Shown: positions 1 through 8,526 of the stretch, one piece after another
How the letters are laid out: every line of letters begins with the position of its first letter
Numbering within the stretch: the first letter of the stretch is position 1
Origin: Heliorestis convoluta
GTDB taxonomy: Bacteria; Bacillota; Desulfitobacteriia; Heliobacteriales; Heliobacteriaceae
NCBI RefSeq assembly: GCF_009649955.1
Contig: NZ_CP045875.1
Span: forward strand, 3,046,001-3,110,000
DNA length: 64,000 nucleotides
Direction of reading: 5' to 3'
Program-made: the position numbers and the translations under genes
The notes under the pieces: model-generated
Seen by the model: only the letters and a program-made list of their open reading frames with translations
Told to the model about the DNA's origin: nothing
The model's database searches: none

Positions 1-1
1 T

Positions 2-796
2 GCGATTCAAAGAAATGTAAAAAGTGAAATCGTGCTATACCATGATCAAAAATATTGGACCACCTCAACCTGGGTGGAAGGAAAGGAATGTGACTACGAT
101 CGACGACGAGACTTAGAAGCAACCATTGATACAATCGCAGAATTTCATCAGGCTTCTCGTGGGTTCTATCGACCTGCTGTAGAGCATCGCTTTCTATGGA
201 AAAAATGGCCTTATATTTTTCAACGTAAGATGGAAGAAATAGAACGCTCTTATCAAAAAGCTTGCCAGAAAGAAAGGCCCGATGCTTTTGATCGACTCTA
301 TATGCAAGGCGCATCAGAAGCGCTAGAAGAAGCCCAGGGCGCTCTGGCGCTATTACAACGTTCTACCTATGATGCCATTATGGATCAGGAAATGAGAGAA
401 GGTGGCTTCTGCCATCATGACCTGGCCCATCATAACGTAATCATTGGTGCAAGAGGAGAAGCTTTTTTAATTGATTTTGATTATGCCATACAAGATAGTC
501 GTCTACATGATCTGGGAAGTCTTATGATTCGTGTCCTAAAAAGGCAACGCTGGTCGATTAAAAAAGGTCTAAAGATTATGGAGCGCTATCACAACCACTA
601 TCCTTTGCATAGAACGGAGCTCCTACTATTGTTAAGTTTTCTGATCTTTCCCAATGATTTCTGGCAATACGGCTGGTCCTATTATTTTGAAGAACTGAAT
701 CGACCTCAGGAATTTCATATCAAGCGGTTAAGACGTTTTATGGATCGTCAAAAAAATCGACGAGCTTTTTTGAAAGATTTTGCAGGGCAAATCTAG
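2..796 (+). CDS. CotS/YsxE-family spore coat kinase-like protein (5' end outside window)
   Basis: The frame is open from the first bases of the window to the stop, so the N-terminus is cut off by the window edge. The visible part is the C-terminal lobe of an aminoglycoside-phosphotransferase-like kinase: a Brenner-type catalytic loop HHDLAHHNV followed by the metal-binding IDFDYA, the pattern of the CotS/CotI/YsxE spore coat family. The catalytic Asp and metal-binding Asp are both present. It lies 27 bases before a glycosyltransferase and two genes before a SpoVID-like LysM protein; in Bacillus subtilis ysxE sits next to spoVID, so spore coat function is a good inference. The phosphorylated substrate is unknown. 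Confidence 0.85.
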   Translation, partial: AIQRNVKSEIVLYHDQKYWTTSTWVEGKECDYDRRRDLEATIDTIAEFHQASRGFYRPAVEHRFLWKKWPYIFQRKMEEIERSYQKACQKERPDAFDRLYMQGASEALEEAQGALALLQRSTYDAIMDQEMREGGFCHHDLAHHNVIIGARGEAFLIDFDYAIQDSRLHDLGSLMIRVLKRQRWSIKKGLKIMERYHNHYPLHRTELLLLLSFLIFPNDFWQYGWSYYFEELNRPQEFHIKRLRRFMDRQKNRRAFLKDFAGQI

Positions 797-823
797 AGAT
801 TGATGCAAGAGGAGTGTGGTTGA

Positions 824-1945
824 TTGCATATAGGCATTGATAGCCGAGCCGCCATCCTCTATCGAGGAACAGGCATTGGAACCTATACGTATCAACTTTG
901 CAAAAATCTTTATAGGACAGCAAAAAAAGAGAAAATTCGCTTTTTCTGGCCCGGTGATGAATATCGAAATCTTAAAATTACAGATGATGCAACTTTCCGT
1001 CAAGTAGAACAATATCGTGAGCGATTCTGGGAAGAAGTTCATATTCCGCAGACGATCAAGCAAGAAAAGATTGATATTTATCATGTACCGCAAAATGGCA
1101 TTGGTCTACCTATGGTAAAACATTGCCCTATGGTAGCGACAGTTCATGATCTAATTCCCTATATTAGCCCAGAGACAGTCGGTAGAGGATACTTAAAGAT
1201 TTTTTGTGAAGAAATGCCTCGTATCTTAGAAACAGTAGAGCGGATTATTGCACCGTCTCATTGTACGGCCAATGACCTGGTTAGAATCGCTGATGTTCCT
1301 AGAGAAAAAATTCATGTTATCTATGAAGCAGCCGAGCCCATTTATCGACCCATGAACAAAGACAAAGCTCGTTCCTATATTCGAGAAAAGTATGGTATTA
1401 CAAGACCCTATGTGCTCTACATAGGCGGTTTTTCACCTCGAAAGAATGTACGCTTACTTATTCAAGCCCTTCATTTGTTAAACAAAGAACTACCGCAGAA
1501 AGTAGGGCTGCTTTTGCCAGGAAAGCAGTCAAAAGAGTTTAATGATTTAGAATTGATGGTGTCGGCACGAAAAATGGAAGAAGAAGTTCACTTTATTGGC
1601 TTTTTGCCTGTTGAGGAAATGCCCTGGGTCTATAATGGCGCAGAAGTCTTTGTTTATCCTTCTCTCTATGAAGGTTTTGGCTTACCGCCTCTTGAGGCCA
1701 TGGCTTGTGGTGTACCTACTTTGGTCGCTCATACTTCTTCTTTGCCTGAAGTAGTTGGTGATGGTGCACTGTCTTTTTCACCATTGAATGTAGAACGGTT
1801 GAGAGATCTTCTTTATGGGCTCTTAACAGATGTTGAAACTGCCCAAAAGCTTGGACAAAAAGGATTAGAACGTTCTCAACTTTTTAGTTGGCGTAAAGCA
1901 GCAGAAGAGACCTGGCAGGTCTATCGCCAAGTTCTGCGACAATAA
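824..1945 (+). CDS. GT4-type glycosyltransferase
   Basis: A 373-residue GT-B fold glycosyltransferase. The TTG start is chosen because AGAGGAG lies 8-9 bases before it and the N-terminus MHIGIDSRA begins exactly at the first beta strand. The C-terminal nucleotide-sugar half shows LYIGGFSPRKN and the acceptor/donor motif YPSLYEGFGLPPLEAMACG with the conserved E-x7-E. The family usually transfers a sugar from a nucleotide or phospholipid donor to a cell-envelope acceptor. Position between the CotS-like kinase and the LysM coat protein suggests a role in spore-surface glycan synthesis, which is inference. Donor and acceptor cannot be read from the sequence. Confidence 0.88.
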   Translation: MHIGIDSRAAILYRGTGIGTYTYQLCKNLYRTAKKEKIRFFWPGDEYRNLKITDDATFRQVEQYRERFWEEVHIPQTIKQEKIDIYHVPQNGIGLPMVKHCPMVATVHDLIPYISPETVGRGYLKIFCEEMPRILETVERIIAPSHCTANDLVRIADVPREKIHVIYEAAEPIYRPMNKDKARSYIREKYGITRPYVLYIGGFSPRKNVRLLIQALHLLNKELPQKVGLLLPGKQSKEFNDLELMVSARKMEEEVHFIGFLPVEEMPWVYNGAEVFVYPSLYEGFGLPPLEAMACGVPTLVAHTSSLPEVVGDGALSFSPLNVERLRDLLYGLLTDVETAQKLGQKGLERSQLFSWRKAAEETWQVYRQVLRQ

Positions 1946-1973
1946 TAGGGGAAATAAAGAAAAGGAGGGAACT

Positions 1974-4109
1974 ATGGAGATGAAAGATCCCAAAGAAGAA
2001 GTTACGAAGGGCCCTCTTTGTTCCCTTACGGGTGTGAAGCTTCATCTACTCTCTCTTGAACTGGGCACTTTTGAAAAAGGAAAAGAAGAGTTTAGCCATA
2101 TAGAAGCGGATGTAGAAGTTCTCGAAGTAGAAGAAGAAGAAGGTAGGCTTCATATTAGTGGGAAAGTTAAGGTATCAGCCCAGGTAGATAGAGTCTTTTC
2201 CGATGATCATCTGACAACGGATTCGTCTGAGGAAGTAGAAGAAAAAGCATCCGTTGAAGCAAGCGAGGAGCTATTGAGTCACCATGAAGAAGAAAAGACC
2301 TTGGATGCTTCAGAAAAGGGATCGGATTCTGAATTAATTGAAGCAAAGAGCGATGAAAATGTAGAGTCTATTGGAACGGGACCTGAAAGCTTTGTTCTTT
2401 TAGATCGAGAAATACCACCTGGTCCGAAAAAATCTCGCCGTGAGCAGTACTTTGAACTGATGCTTGATCCTCTCGATTATGAAACAGTAAACCCTCTTGT
2501 TGATAGTAGCAAAGACGATGATAGGGAAGACACAGAAGGTGTAGAAGAGAGCGATCTTGATGAATCGAGTGAAATAGAGCTGAAAGTATGGCACAAGTAT
2601 CCTTACTGGAGCAAGGGTCGTCTCCATGTAGACTTGTTAATCGCACCAGCTGTTGCATCGAAGCCCTGCAAAGAATGCGAAATCAAAGAAGAAGTGAAGA
2701 TTCAAGGCTTGATAGCACCAGAAGGCAATGAGGCAATCGCTTTGGCCTGGCGAGCACAGGAAAATGACGAAGGTACAGAAATCGTGGCACAAGTCGTTTT
2801 TCAAGGAAAAGAGCAAGAACCTTTACAAATCGTAGAAAAGAGTATTTTTGTAGAAGGGCAAAAAGTTTTCTTAGGCAGTCCTATTTTTGCGCAAGAAGAA
2901 CTAGATGGCATGGTAAAAGGCTGGGTTGCCATAGAGCCCTTTCATTATGAGTTCAATGAGGAAGTTGCTGATGAGGATGTAGAAGTGGAAGAAGGTGAAG
3001 ATGAACAAGCGTTAGAAGTCCAGGAAGCTGATGCAAAGAGAGACGACGATAGTTCTTCAGATAGCGATCAGAGTGAATCAACGACCAACTTCTTAAATAA
3101 TAGTACCTATGAAGATGATGAAAGTGCTGACAACAGTGCGTACACCTATGACGACAGCTATGAGGATAGCGACGATGATAGCAATGATTCCAGTGATGAC
3201 CGTCACTATGAAGAAGCTTATGAAGCGCCCTATAGTGGCCATAATAGCGACTACAATGATTACGGTAATTACAGCTACGAGCAAAGTGATGATGGTCTGG
3301 CAAGAAATAATATGCCAGAGGGTGAAAAATCTCTGGAAGAATCTTTGTATCCCTATGTAGAAAACTATGATCACTTTTCAAAGGAAGATCCATACAAAAG
3401 CCCTGAGCCAGAACGGTGGTTTATTGAAAAAGCTTCTGCAGAAAAGATAGAAGTCTTAAAAGAACAAGAGAGTGTCGGTGGAGCTGCGCCCGATATAGAA
3501 AATCAACCTATAGCGAGTACAGCACATCACGACGCCACTGACGAAGAGCTGTCTCTTTATGAAGATGCTAGCTATGTAGAAGAACCTGTAGTAGAGGGCT
3601 TTGAGGCAGATGCTTTGATGACAGAAGAATATGACATATTGATTAATGAAGATTTTGACGTAGAAGAAGAATGGAATGTAGATGCACAGGCCTTACCTCT
3701 CCTGCATGATGGCTTTGAAAGTCGCCTATCAATCACAGAATCACTAGATGGGTTGGTTGAAGAGAATCTATTACAGCCATTGGATGAGGAACTTCAAGCG
3801 AATATGGAAACTTCAGTACCGGACATAGAATTATACAGAGCTGAGGAAGAAGCGTGGGAAATGACAGAGCCGGAGCAGGAAGAGCAGAGCAAAGCGTATG
3901 ACGAAACCACGGAGGTGAAAGAAAGAGCAAGCATGATGAACTATGAAGAAAAGAAAGAGCAATCTGAAAAACCGAAAGTTTCCGAAGCGGCCAAAGAAAC
4001 GGAACAAGAAGTAATAGAAGAAAGCACCGGCTCCATAGAAGTAGAAGCAGAGGAAAAAGCAGCCAAGGAAGCGGAACAAGAAGTAACAGAAGAAAGCACC
4101 GTTCTATAG
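1974..4109 (+). CDS. SpoVID-like acidic repeat protein, N-terminal part (frameshifted)
   Basis: Starts at ATG 1974 after AAAGGAGGG. Residues 1-75 and about 200-320 form two ordered, beta-rich segments with a paired CKEC motif near residue 230. The rest is extremely Glu/Asp/Ser-rich and probably disordered. The frame stops at TAG 4107-4109 inside the first of seven 72-bp repeats, whereas the sister repeats read through. One missing C at about 4100 (ACCG here, ACCCG or ACTCG elsewhere) moves the frame to the one that carries the remaining repeats and the LysM domain. The intact gene would span 1974-5131, about 1050 residues: an N-terminal domain, acidic middle and C-terminal LysM as in SpoVID/SafA coat morphogenetic proteins. 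The SpoVID assignment rests on architecture and on the neighbouring YsxE-like kinase, not on clear sequence identity. Confidence 0.7.
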   Translation: MEMKDPKEEVTKGPLCSLTGVKLHLLSLELGTFEKGKEEFSHIEADVEVLEVEEEEGRLHISGKVKVSAQVDRVFSDDHLTTDSSEEVEEKASVEASEELLSHHEEEKTLDASEKGSDSELIEAKSDENVESIGTGPESFVLLDREIPPGPKKSRREQYFELMLDPLDYETVNPLVDSSKDDDREDTEGVEESDLDESSEIELKVWHKYPYWSKGRLHVDLLIAPAVASKPCKECEIKEEVKIQGLIAPEGNEAIALAWRAQENDEGTEIVAQVVFQGKEQEPLQIVEKSIFVEGQKVFLGSPIFAQEELDGMVKGWVAIEPFHYEFNEEVADEDVEVEEGEDEQALEVQEADAKRDDDSSSDSDQSESTTNFLNNSTYEDDESADNSAYTYDDSYEDSDDDSNDSSDDRHYEEAYEAPYSGHNSDYNDYGNYSYEQSDDGLARNNMPEGEKSLEESLYPYVENYDHFSKEDPYKSPEPERWFIEKASAEKIEVLKEQESVGGAAPDIENQPIASTAHHDATDEELSLYEDASYVEEPVVEGFEADALMTEEYDILINEDFDVEEEWNVDAQALPLLHDGFESRLSITESLDGLVEENLLQPLDEELQANMETSVPDIELYRAEEEAWEMTEPEQEEQSKAYDETTEVKERASMMNYEEKKEQSEKPKVSEAAKETEQEVIEESTGSIEVEAEEKAAKEAEQEVTEESTVL

Positions 4110-4555
4110 AAGTAGAAGCAGAGGAAAAAGCAGCCAAGGAAGCGGAACAAGAAGTAACAGAAGAAAGCACTCGTTCTATAGAAGTAGAAGCAGAGGAAAA
4201 AGCGGCCAAGGAAGCGGAGCAAGAAGTAACAGAAGAAAGCACAAGCACTAACGAAGTAGAAACAGAGGAAAAAGCAGCCAAGGAAGCGGAACAAGAAGTA
4301 ACAGAAGAAAGCACCCGTTCTATAGAAGTAGAAGCAGAGGAAAAAGCAGCCAAGGAAGCGGAACAAGAAGTAACAGAAGAAAGCACCCGTTCTATAGAAG
4401 TAGAAGCAGAGGAAAAAGCAGCCAAGGAAGCGGAACAAGAAGTAACAGAAGAAAGCACTCGTTCTATAGAAGTAGAAGCAGAGGAAAAAGCGGCCAAGGA
4501 AGCGGAGCAAGAAGTAACAGAAGAAAGCACAAGCACTAACGAAGTAGAAACAGAG
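4032..4555 (+). repeat. Seven 72-bp tandem repeats (24-residue acidic unit) plus partial eighth
   Basis: Unit starts are at 4032, 4103, 4175, 4247, 4319, 4391 and 4463, with a partial unit from 4535. Each encodes an acidic 24-residue unit beginning SIEVEAEEKAAKEAEQ, or TNEVETEE in units 4 and 8. The first unit is 71 bp instead of 72, which causes the frameshift. Units 3 and 7 share the same GGCC and GAGC variants and both are followed by a TNEV unit, so the array also shows a 288-bp (four-unit) higher-order period. The encoded peptide is Glu/Lys/Ala-rich and likely helical. Confidence 0.93.
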
Positions 4556-4648
4556 GTAGGTAGCGAGAAGGTAGAAGAGGCAGCAGAAGCAGAAGAAGAC
4601 GCTTTTCAGGAGGAAAAAAGACTACTCCTTCCAAAACAAGGCCCCTCC

Positions 4649-5131
4649 TTGAATATGGTAGGTTCAAAAAGAGCTCAACAAGCTTCTCGAGAACGCAAAA
4701 CAGAACAAACAGTTAGACCGCCTCGGTCTTTTGGGCGTCGTCTGGCTCCACCTGCAAGTCCTGTCAGCGAAGAAAAAGAAAAAGCAATGGAAGATTCTTT
4801 AAGCAGCCTTTCTAAGACGACCCTATCGTCAAGAGCTACGCCCAATCAGAGCGGCATTCGGAGGATTGCGACAGCCCTTACAGAGGAAGCAGCACCAAAC
4901 CCAAGAAGCACAGGAAGTCGCAACGAAAGTGCAACGCAGCGAAGCAGTAATTCTCAACAAAGACCCCATCGACGTCAATCAAAATGGAAAATCGTCCTCG
5001 TATTGCCCGGAGATAACTTAAGTACCATTGCCCGAAGAAACAAAGTAACAGAAGAGTCCATTCGACAGTTGAACGATTTAGGTGCCGAAGGCGCTGTAGA
5101 AGTCGGTCAAACTTTAATGGTACCGAAATAA
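4649..5131 (+). CDS. LysM-domain C-terminal part of the SpoVID-like protein
   Basis: In this frame the sequence is open from 4103 without an ATG or GTG; the first possible start is TTG 4649, which has no convincing ribosome binding site. It is therefore better read as the C-terminus of the gene that starts at 1974, cut off by the one-base frameshift. It carries a basic, Ser/Arg-rich stretch (unlike the acidic upstream part) and then a C-terminal LysM domain, about the last 50 residues, with VLPGDNLSTIARRNKV and GQTLMVPK. LysM binds peptidoglycan or spore cortex; in SafA and SpoVID it tethers coat proteins to the forespore surface. Confidence 0.8.
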   Translation: MNMVGSKRAQQASRERKTEQTVRPPRSFGRRLAPPASPVSEEKEKAMEDSLSSLSKTTLSSRATPNQSGIRRIATALTEEAAPNPRSTGSRNESATQRSSNSQQRPHRRQSKWKIVLVLPGDNLSTIARRNKVTEESIRQLNDLGAEGAVEVGQTLMVPK

Positions 5132-5154
5132 AAAATTGAAGTGAAGCGATTCAA

Positions 5155-6165
5155 TTGGAGAAAAAAGAAAAGTGGTTAAGGACCGATGATATAGCCATAG
5201 AACTTGGCGTTACGACTGAAAGAGTCTTAAGCTGGATCATCTCTGGGATATTGCCTGTTGTTGACTTTGATGGAAGCGGCGATTATCGGATTCGAGAAAA
5301 AGACCTAAGACAGTTTATCAAAAAACAACAATCTAAAACTGTGATGGCTTTACAACAAGTTAAAGCACAAATTGAAGAGGAAGCTATCGTATTTGAGAAC
5401 CTTTATGAATGGATGCAAGAAGAAAATAAAATGCTATCGAGACAATATCAGAATATGGATGACTGCTTGTTACAAGTATTAGAACAATATAAAGAAAGCT
5501 GGGAAGGTTCTCTTAGTGCTGGTGACAAAGGCAAAGCACAGGCTTATCAAGAAGCAATGGTGGAAGTATACGACCGTTGGGAAAAGCCCAAACAAGAATA
5601 CCAACAATGGGTCATGAGCCATGAAAAAAGGTGGCAAATCTTTATTGCACAACTAGGCCCTATGTTAGAAACAAACGCCGGCTTGATGGCGCCAGCAGAT
5701 CCGTACTTGGCTCTTAACATGTCTCAAATTAAAGCTGCTTCAACGATGGACTCTTATGTAGAATCCAAGCGTCACCAAAAAGATCTATACCAGGCTTTGT
5801 ACTTATGGATGAAGCGAGAAAACAACACATTGTTAGAGCACTATAAGAAGATGGAGCGGACGATCAGTCGCGTCATCGACACATTGCAACGAAAAGCTAA
5901 GAAAGCTAGCAAAACCATGGATTTTGAAAGAGGCCAAACGTATCAAGAAGCAGCCTCTCTTCTTTATCGACAATGGGAGGAAATTCGCAATGACTATAAC
6001 CGACATCATCTCTTAGGGCATCAACGCTGGAACCACTGTCAGGAAAAAGTTAAAATGGCTCTAAGTAACAATCGCAGTTTTTCTTCACAGAATGACAGCA
6101 GTAACGAAGAAGGGAGAATGGTCAGTACTTTTGACGATGACGATCAAGAGCCGGAATCCATTTAA
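5155..6165 (+). CDS. HTH protein with two copies of a ~90-residue helical domain
   Basis: A 336-residue protein. The TTG start has only a weak upstream purine run (GAAGTGAAG). Residues 1-58 are a MerR/excisionase-like winged helix-turn-helix (DDIAIELGVTTERVLSWI). After it come two copies of one helical domain, at about residues 78-168 and 211-303. They share LYEWMQEENK / LYLWMKRENN, AYQEAMVEVYDRWE / TYQEAASLLYRQWE and HEKRW / GHQRW. The C-terminus is acidic. I do not recognise a named family. It follows the SpoVID-like gene by 23 bases and is probably co-transcribed with the spore block; DNA binding is inferred from the HTH only. Confidence 0.75.
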   Translation: MEKKEKWLRTDDIAIELGVTTERVLSWIISGILPVVDFDGSGDYRIREKDLRQFIKKQQSKTVMALQQVKAQIEEEAIVFENLYEWMQEENKMLSRQYQNMDDCLLQVLEQYKESWEGSLSAGDKGKAQAYQEAMVEVYDRWEKPKQEYQQWVMSHEKRWQIFIAQLGPMLETNAGLMAPADPYLALNMSQIKAASTMDSYVESKRHQKDLYQALYLWMKRENNTLLEHYKKMERTISRVIDTLQRKAKKASKTMDFERGQTYQEAASLLYRQWEEIRNDYNRHHLLGHQRWNHCQEKVKMALSNNRSFSSQNDSSNEEGRMVSTFDDDDQEPESI

Positions 6166-6184
6166 AGAAGGATTCCGGCTCTTG
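6145..6184 (+). terminator. Long inverted repeat over the stop codon, terminator-like
   Basis: Two 15-base arms (6145-6159 and 6170-6184, starting CAAGAGCCGGAATCC) pair perfectly around a 10-base loop. The upstream gene's stop codon lies in the loop. There is no T run after the stem, so it may act as an mRNA-stabilising hairpin and not as an intrinsic terminator. Confidence 0.5.
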
Positions 6185-6328
6185 GTGTCTAAAAAGTTAT
6201 TGGGAGAAAATAAAAAAAATGACGAAAACCAAAGAAAAGCACACAAACCGACAAGAAATAACATGAAGTGACGGAAAAATCTGTTAATAAGTCTGTGGAT
6301 AATGTGAATAAAAGCAGAAAGGAAGAAG

Positions 6329-7138
6329 ATGGAAGTGAAAATCGGTCTTTTACAGTATTCTGTGTACCGCGGAGAGCGCCAAAACAACGAAGAAATTATT
6401 GAGACATACATGGAAGAAGCCAAAAGAGAGAGGCCTCAAGTTATTGTCTTACCGGAGATGTGGACGACCGGATATGACCTGGAAAATCTCCAAAAAAATA
6501 AAAATGTCGAAGAAACCAACGGTACAGCAGCGCTGGCAAAGCTAATAAAATGGGCCAAGGAGACAGGCGCTTACATAGTAGGGGGTTCTACAGCTGTAAG
6601 CAGGAGTTGCTATGAGCCACCTCAGTTTGCCAATACTATGTATGTAGTCAATCAAGAAGGGGAAAAAATCTTAACCTATGAGAAAGCACACCTATTCCGC
6701 CTGATGGACGAAGATAAGTACATGGTAGCAGGGCAGCAGTGCGGAAATTTTATGTTAGATAGGATACCTTGCGGTGCTATCATCTGCTATGATCTTCGCT
6801 TTCCGGAGTGGGTTCGTAAAACAATGCTAGCAAATAAAGCACAAGTCCTTTTTGTTGTTGCCCAGTGGCCAAAAAGTCGATTGAAGCACTGGATCACACT
6901 CTTACAAGCGCGAGCGATTGAGAACCAATGTTTCGTCATTGCCTGCAATCGCAATGGATCAGACAATGAGCGTTCTATGTTTGCCGGTCACTCTATGGTT
7001 ATCGATCCTTGGGGAGACCTAATAGGCGATAAAAAAGAGGAGACAGGCTGGCTCTGGGCTGAAATTGAAGTGGCAAAAGTAGAAAAAGTAAGGAAGAGAA
7101 TTCCCGTCTTTACAGATCGTCGCACCGATCTCTATTAA
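6329..7138 (+). CDS. Nitrilase-superfamily carbon-nitrogen hydrolase
   Basis: A 269-residue protein with the full Glu-Lys-Cys triad of the superfamily: Glu in LPEMWTTGYDL, Lys in YEKAHLF and Cys in IICYDLRFPEW. Length and motifs fit single-domain omega-amidase (Nit2-like) enzymes that hydrolyse small amides such as 2-oxoglutaramate. ATG 6329 follows AAAGGAAG. Its 3' end overlaps the convergent coaX by 29 bases, so no terminator separates them. The exact substrate cannot be read; omega-amidase or a deaminated-glutathione amidase role is plausible. Confidence 0.88.
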   Translation: MEVKIGLLQYSVYRGERQNNEEIIETYMEEAKRERPQVIVLPEMWTTGYDLENLQKNKNVEETNGTAALAKLIKWAKETGAYIVGGSTAVSRSCYEPPQFANTMYVVNQEGEKILTYEKAHLFRLMDEDKYMVAGQQCGNFMLDRIPCGAIICYDLRFPEWVRKTMLANKAQVLFVVAQWPKSRLKHWITLLQARAIENQCFVIACNRNGSDNERSMFAGHSMVIDPWGDLIGDKKEETGWLWAEIEVAKVEKVRKRIPVFTDRRTDLY

Positions 7139-7922
7139 CCTCTTGCTTACAATTGCGCTCATAGAGGATACGCAATCCTTCTAAAGTTAGGGACGGATGA
7201 ATATAATCAACTTCAGAGCAGTCCTGTCCGATCAGTTGGGCAAAGCCACCCGTTGCGACCACTTTTGCTCTTGTACCTTCTTCTCCCATCTCAGCTTTAA
7301 AACGCTTCACCAAGCGATCGACAAGACCACGATAGCCGTAGTAGACACCAGCTTGCATGCTTGTCCTTGTAGTCTTTCCAATGGCTTGAGCCGGACGGGC
7401 AATATCAAAGCGTGGCAACTTCGATGCCTGTTCTACGAGTGCTTCTACGGAAATCCCGATACCGGGACAGATCACGCCACCAAGGAAACTTCCTCTGCTA
7501 TCAATGGCACATAAGGTTGTGGCTGTTCCCAAATCAACAGTAATAATGGGACCGCCATAGAGATGATAAGACGCTACGGCATTAACAATACGGTCGGCAC
7601 CAAGGCCTTTTGGGTCATCGATACGTAAATTAATGCCTGTCTTTATCCCTTTTTGTACAATGATAGGATGAATTCCCCAGTGTTCCTGAAAGAGTGCAGT
7701 GAAGAGAGGATTCATAGGCGGTACAACAGAAGAAATAATAACACCATCAATTACATCCGGTGCAATAGAATGACCTTCCAAGGCTTCTAGCATCAAAATC
7801 CGATACTCATCTTTGGTCTTATGGCGATCGGTCTGCAGACGCCAGGTTACAACAACCTTTTTTTCATCATTATAAAGAGCCGATACAATATTGGTATTTC
7901 CGATATCGAGTACAAGTAGCAA
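7110..7922 (-). CDS. coaX: Type III pantothenate kinase
   Basis: Phosphorylates pantothenate in the first step of coenzyme A synthesis. The protein begins at TTG 7922, which has GGAGG nine bases upstream and gives MLLVLDIGNTN; the longer frame to 7958 adds 12 unlikely residues before the phosphate loop. DIGNTN, the GADR motif and VDLGTATTLCAI are the ASKHA nucleotide-binding signatures of CoaX. At 270 residues it is near normal length. Type III enzymes are feedback-resistant and often need a monovalent cation. The stop overlaps the convergent nitrilase gene. Confidence 0.95.
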   Translation of the reverse strand: MLLVLDIGNTNIVSALYNDEKKVVVTWRLQTDRHKTKDEYRILMLEALEGHSIAPDVIDGVIISSVVPPMNPLFTALFQEHWGIHPIIVQKGIKTGINLRIDDPKGLGADRIVNAVASYHLYGGPIITVDLGTATTLCAIDSRGSFLGGVICPGIGISVEALVEQASKLPRFDIARPAQAIGKTTRTSMQAGVYYGYRGLVDRLVKRFKAEMGEEGTRAKVVATGGFAQLIGQDCSEVDYIHPSLTLEGLRILYERNCKQEVNRDRCDDL

Positions 7923-8080
7923 CCTTCCATTCCTCCAAGCATGCAACAACGAAATCATTGTTCTTTCCTATAAATGTCTCACTTATTATTCACTTGATAC
8001 AAAGAATATCCTCCCGAAAAAGAAAAAGAAATTTAGCCATACTGTGAAAAAGGCCTTCTATTAAGATACAAAGCTCGTAA

Positions 8081-8353
8081 TCAAGGCAGATACTGATCAT
8101 GAAGACGTAACTGATCGTTTAGTTCCTCTTGGATCAAAAGCATTTTTTTTATATAATGGTGAGCGACTTGACCTGCATCGGTTAGATAAACACCGGTGCT
8201 CGTTCGAGTAAAAAGCGTTGCACCCAAAGTAGACTCCAAAGACTGGATCTGAGAGCTGATGGCAGGTTGCGTGAGATGAGCAAGTTTCGCTGCTTTCGAG
8301 AAGCTTTTTACTTCTGCAACAAGACAGAAAACTTTCAACTGGTTAAAGTTCAT
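8081..8353 (-). CDS. LysR-type DNA-binding domain only (no effector domain)
   Basis: A 90-residue protein that matches only the winged HTH and linker helix of LysR regulators: QLKVFCLVAEVKSFSKAAKL, then LTQPAISSQIQSLE. Start ATG 8353 is supported by AGGGAG eight bases upstream; the ATG at 8359 is too close to it. The roughly 200-residue periplasmic-binding-like effector domain of a normal LysR protein is missing, and none of it is visible downstream to 7959. It is divergent from the metallo-beta-lactamase gene. It may be a free-standing ligand-independent regulator or a truncated remnant with an intact reading frame. Confidence 0.85.
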   Translation of the reverse strand: MNFNQLKVFCLVAEVKSFSKAAKLAHLTQPAISSQIQSLESTLGATLFTRTSTGVYLTDAGQVAHHYIKKMLLIQEELNDQLRLHDQYLP

Positions 8354-8526
8354 TGACATAGCTCCCTACGTTTAGTTTTATATCTTAAGTGTAAATGAGA
8401 ACGAGAGCAAAGACAACGGACAATAACAGGATCCTGCTCCGGAGTAGAAGCAAGACTTGTCTGAATAGTTCATAAAAATAGGTGCAACATAAACTATCGT
8501 TACCTGTGGAAAGGGGTCACAAATCG

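Noticed and set aside
3733-4536. 267-residue minus-strand frame over the repeats
   Set aside because: It is the complement of the acidic repeat array; its Ser/Ala/Val repeats are a shadow and it lacks a ribosome binding site.
4032-4555. Possible CRISPR array
   Set aside because: Units are contiguous 72-bp coding repeats without spacers.
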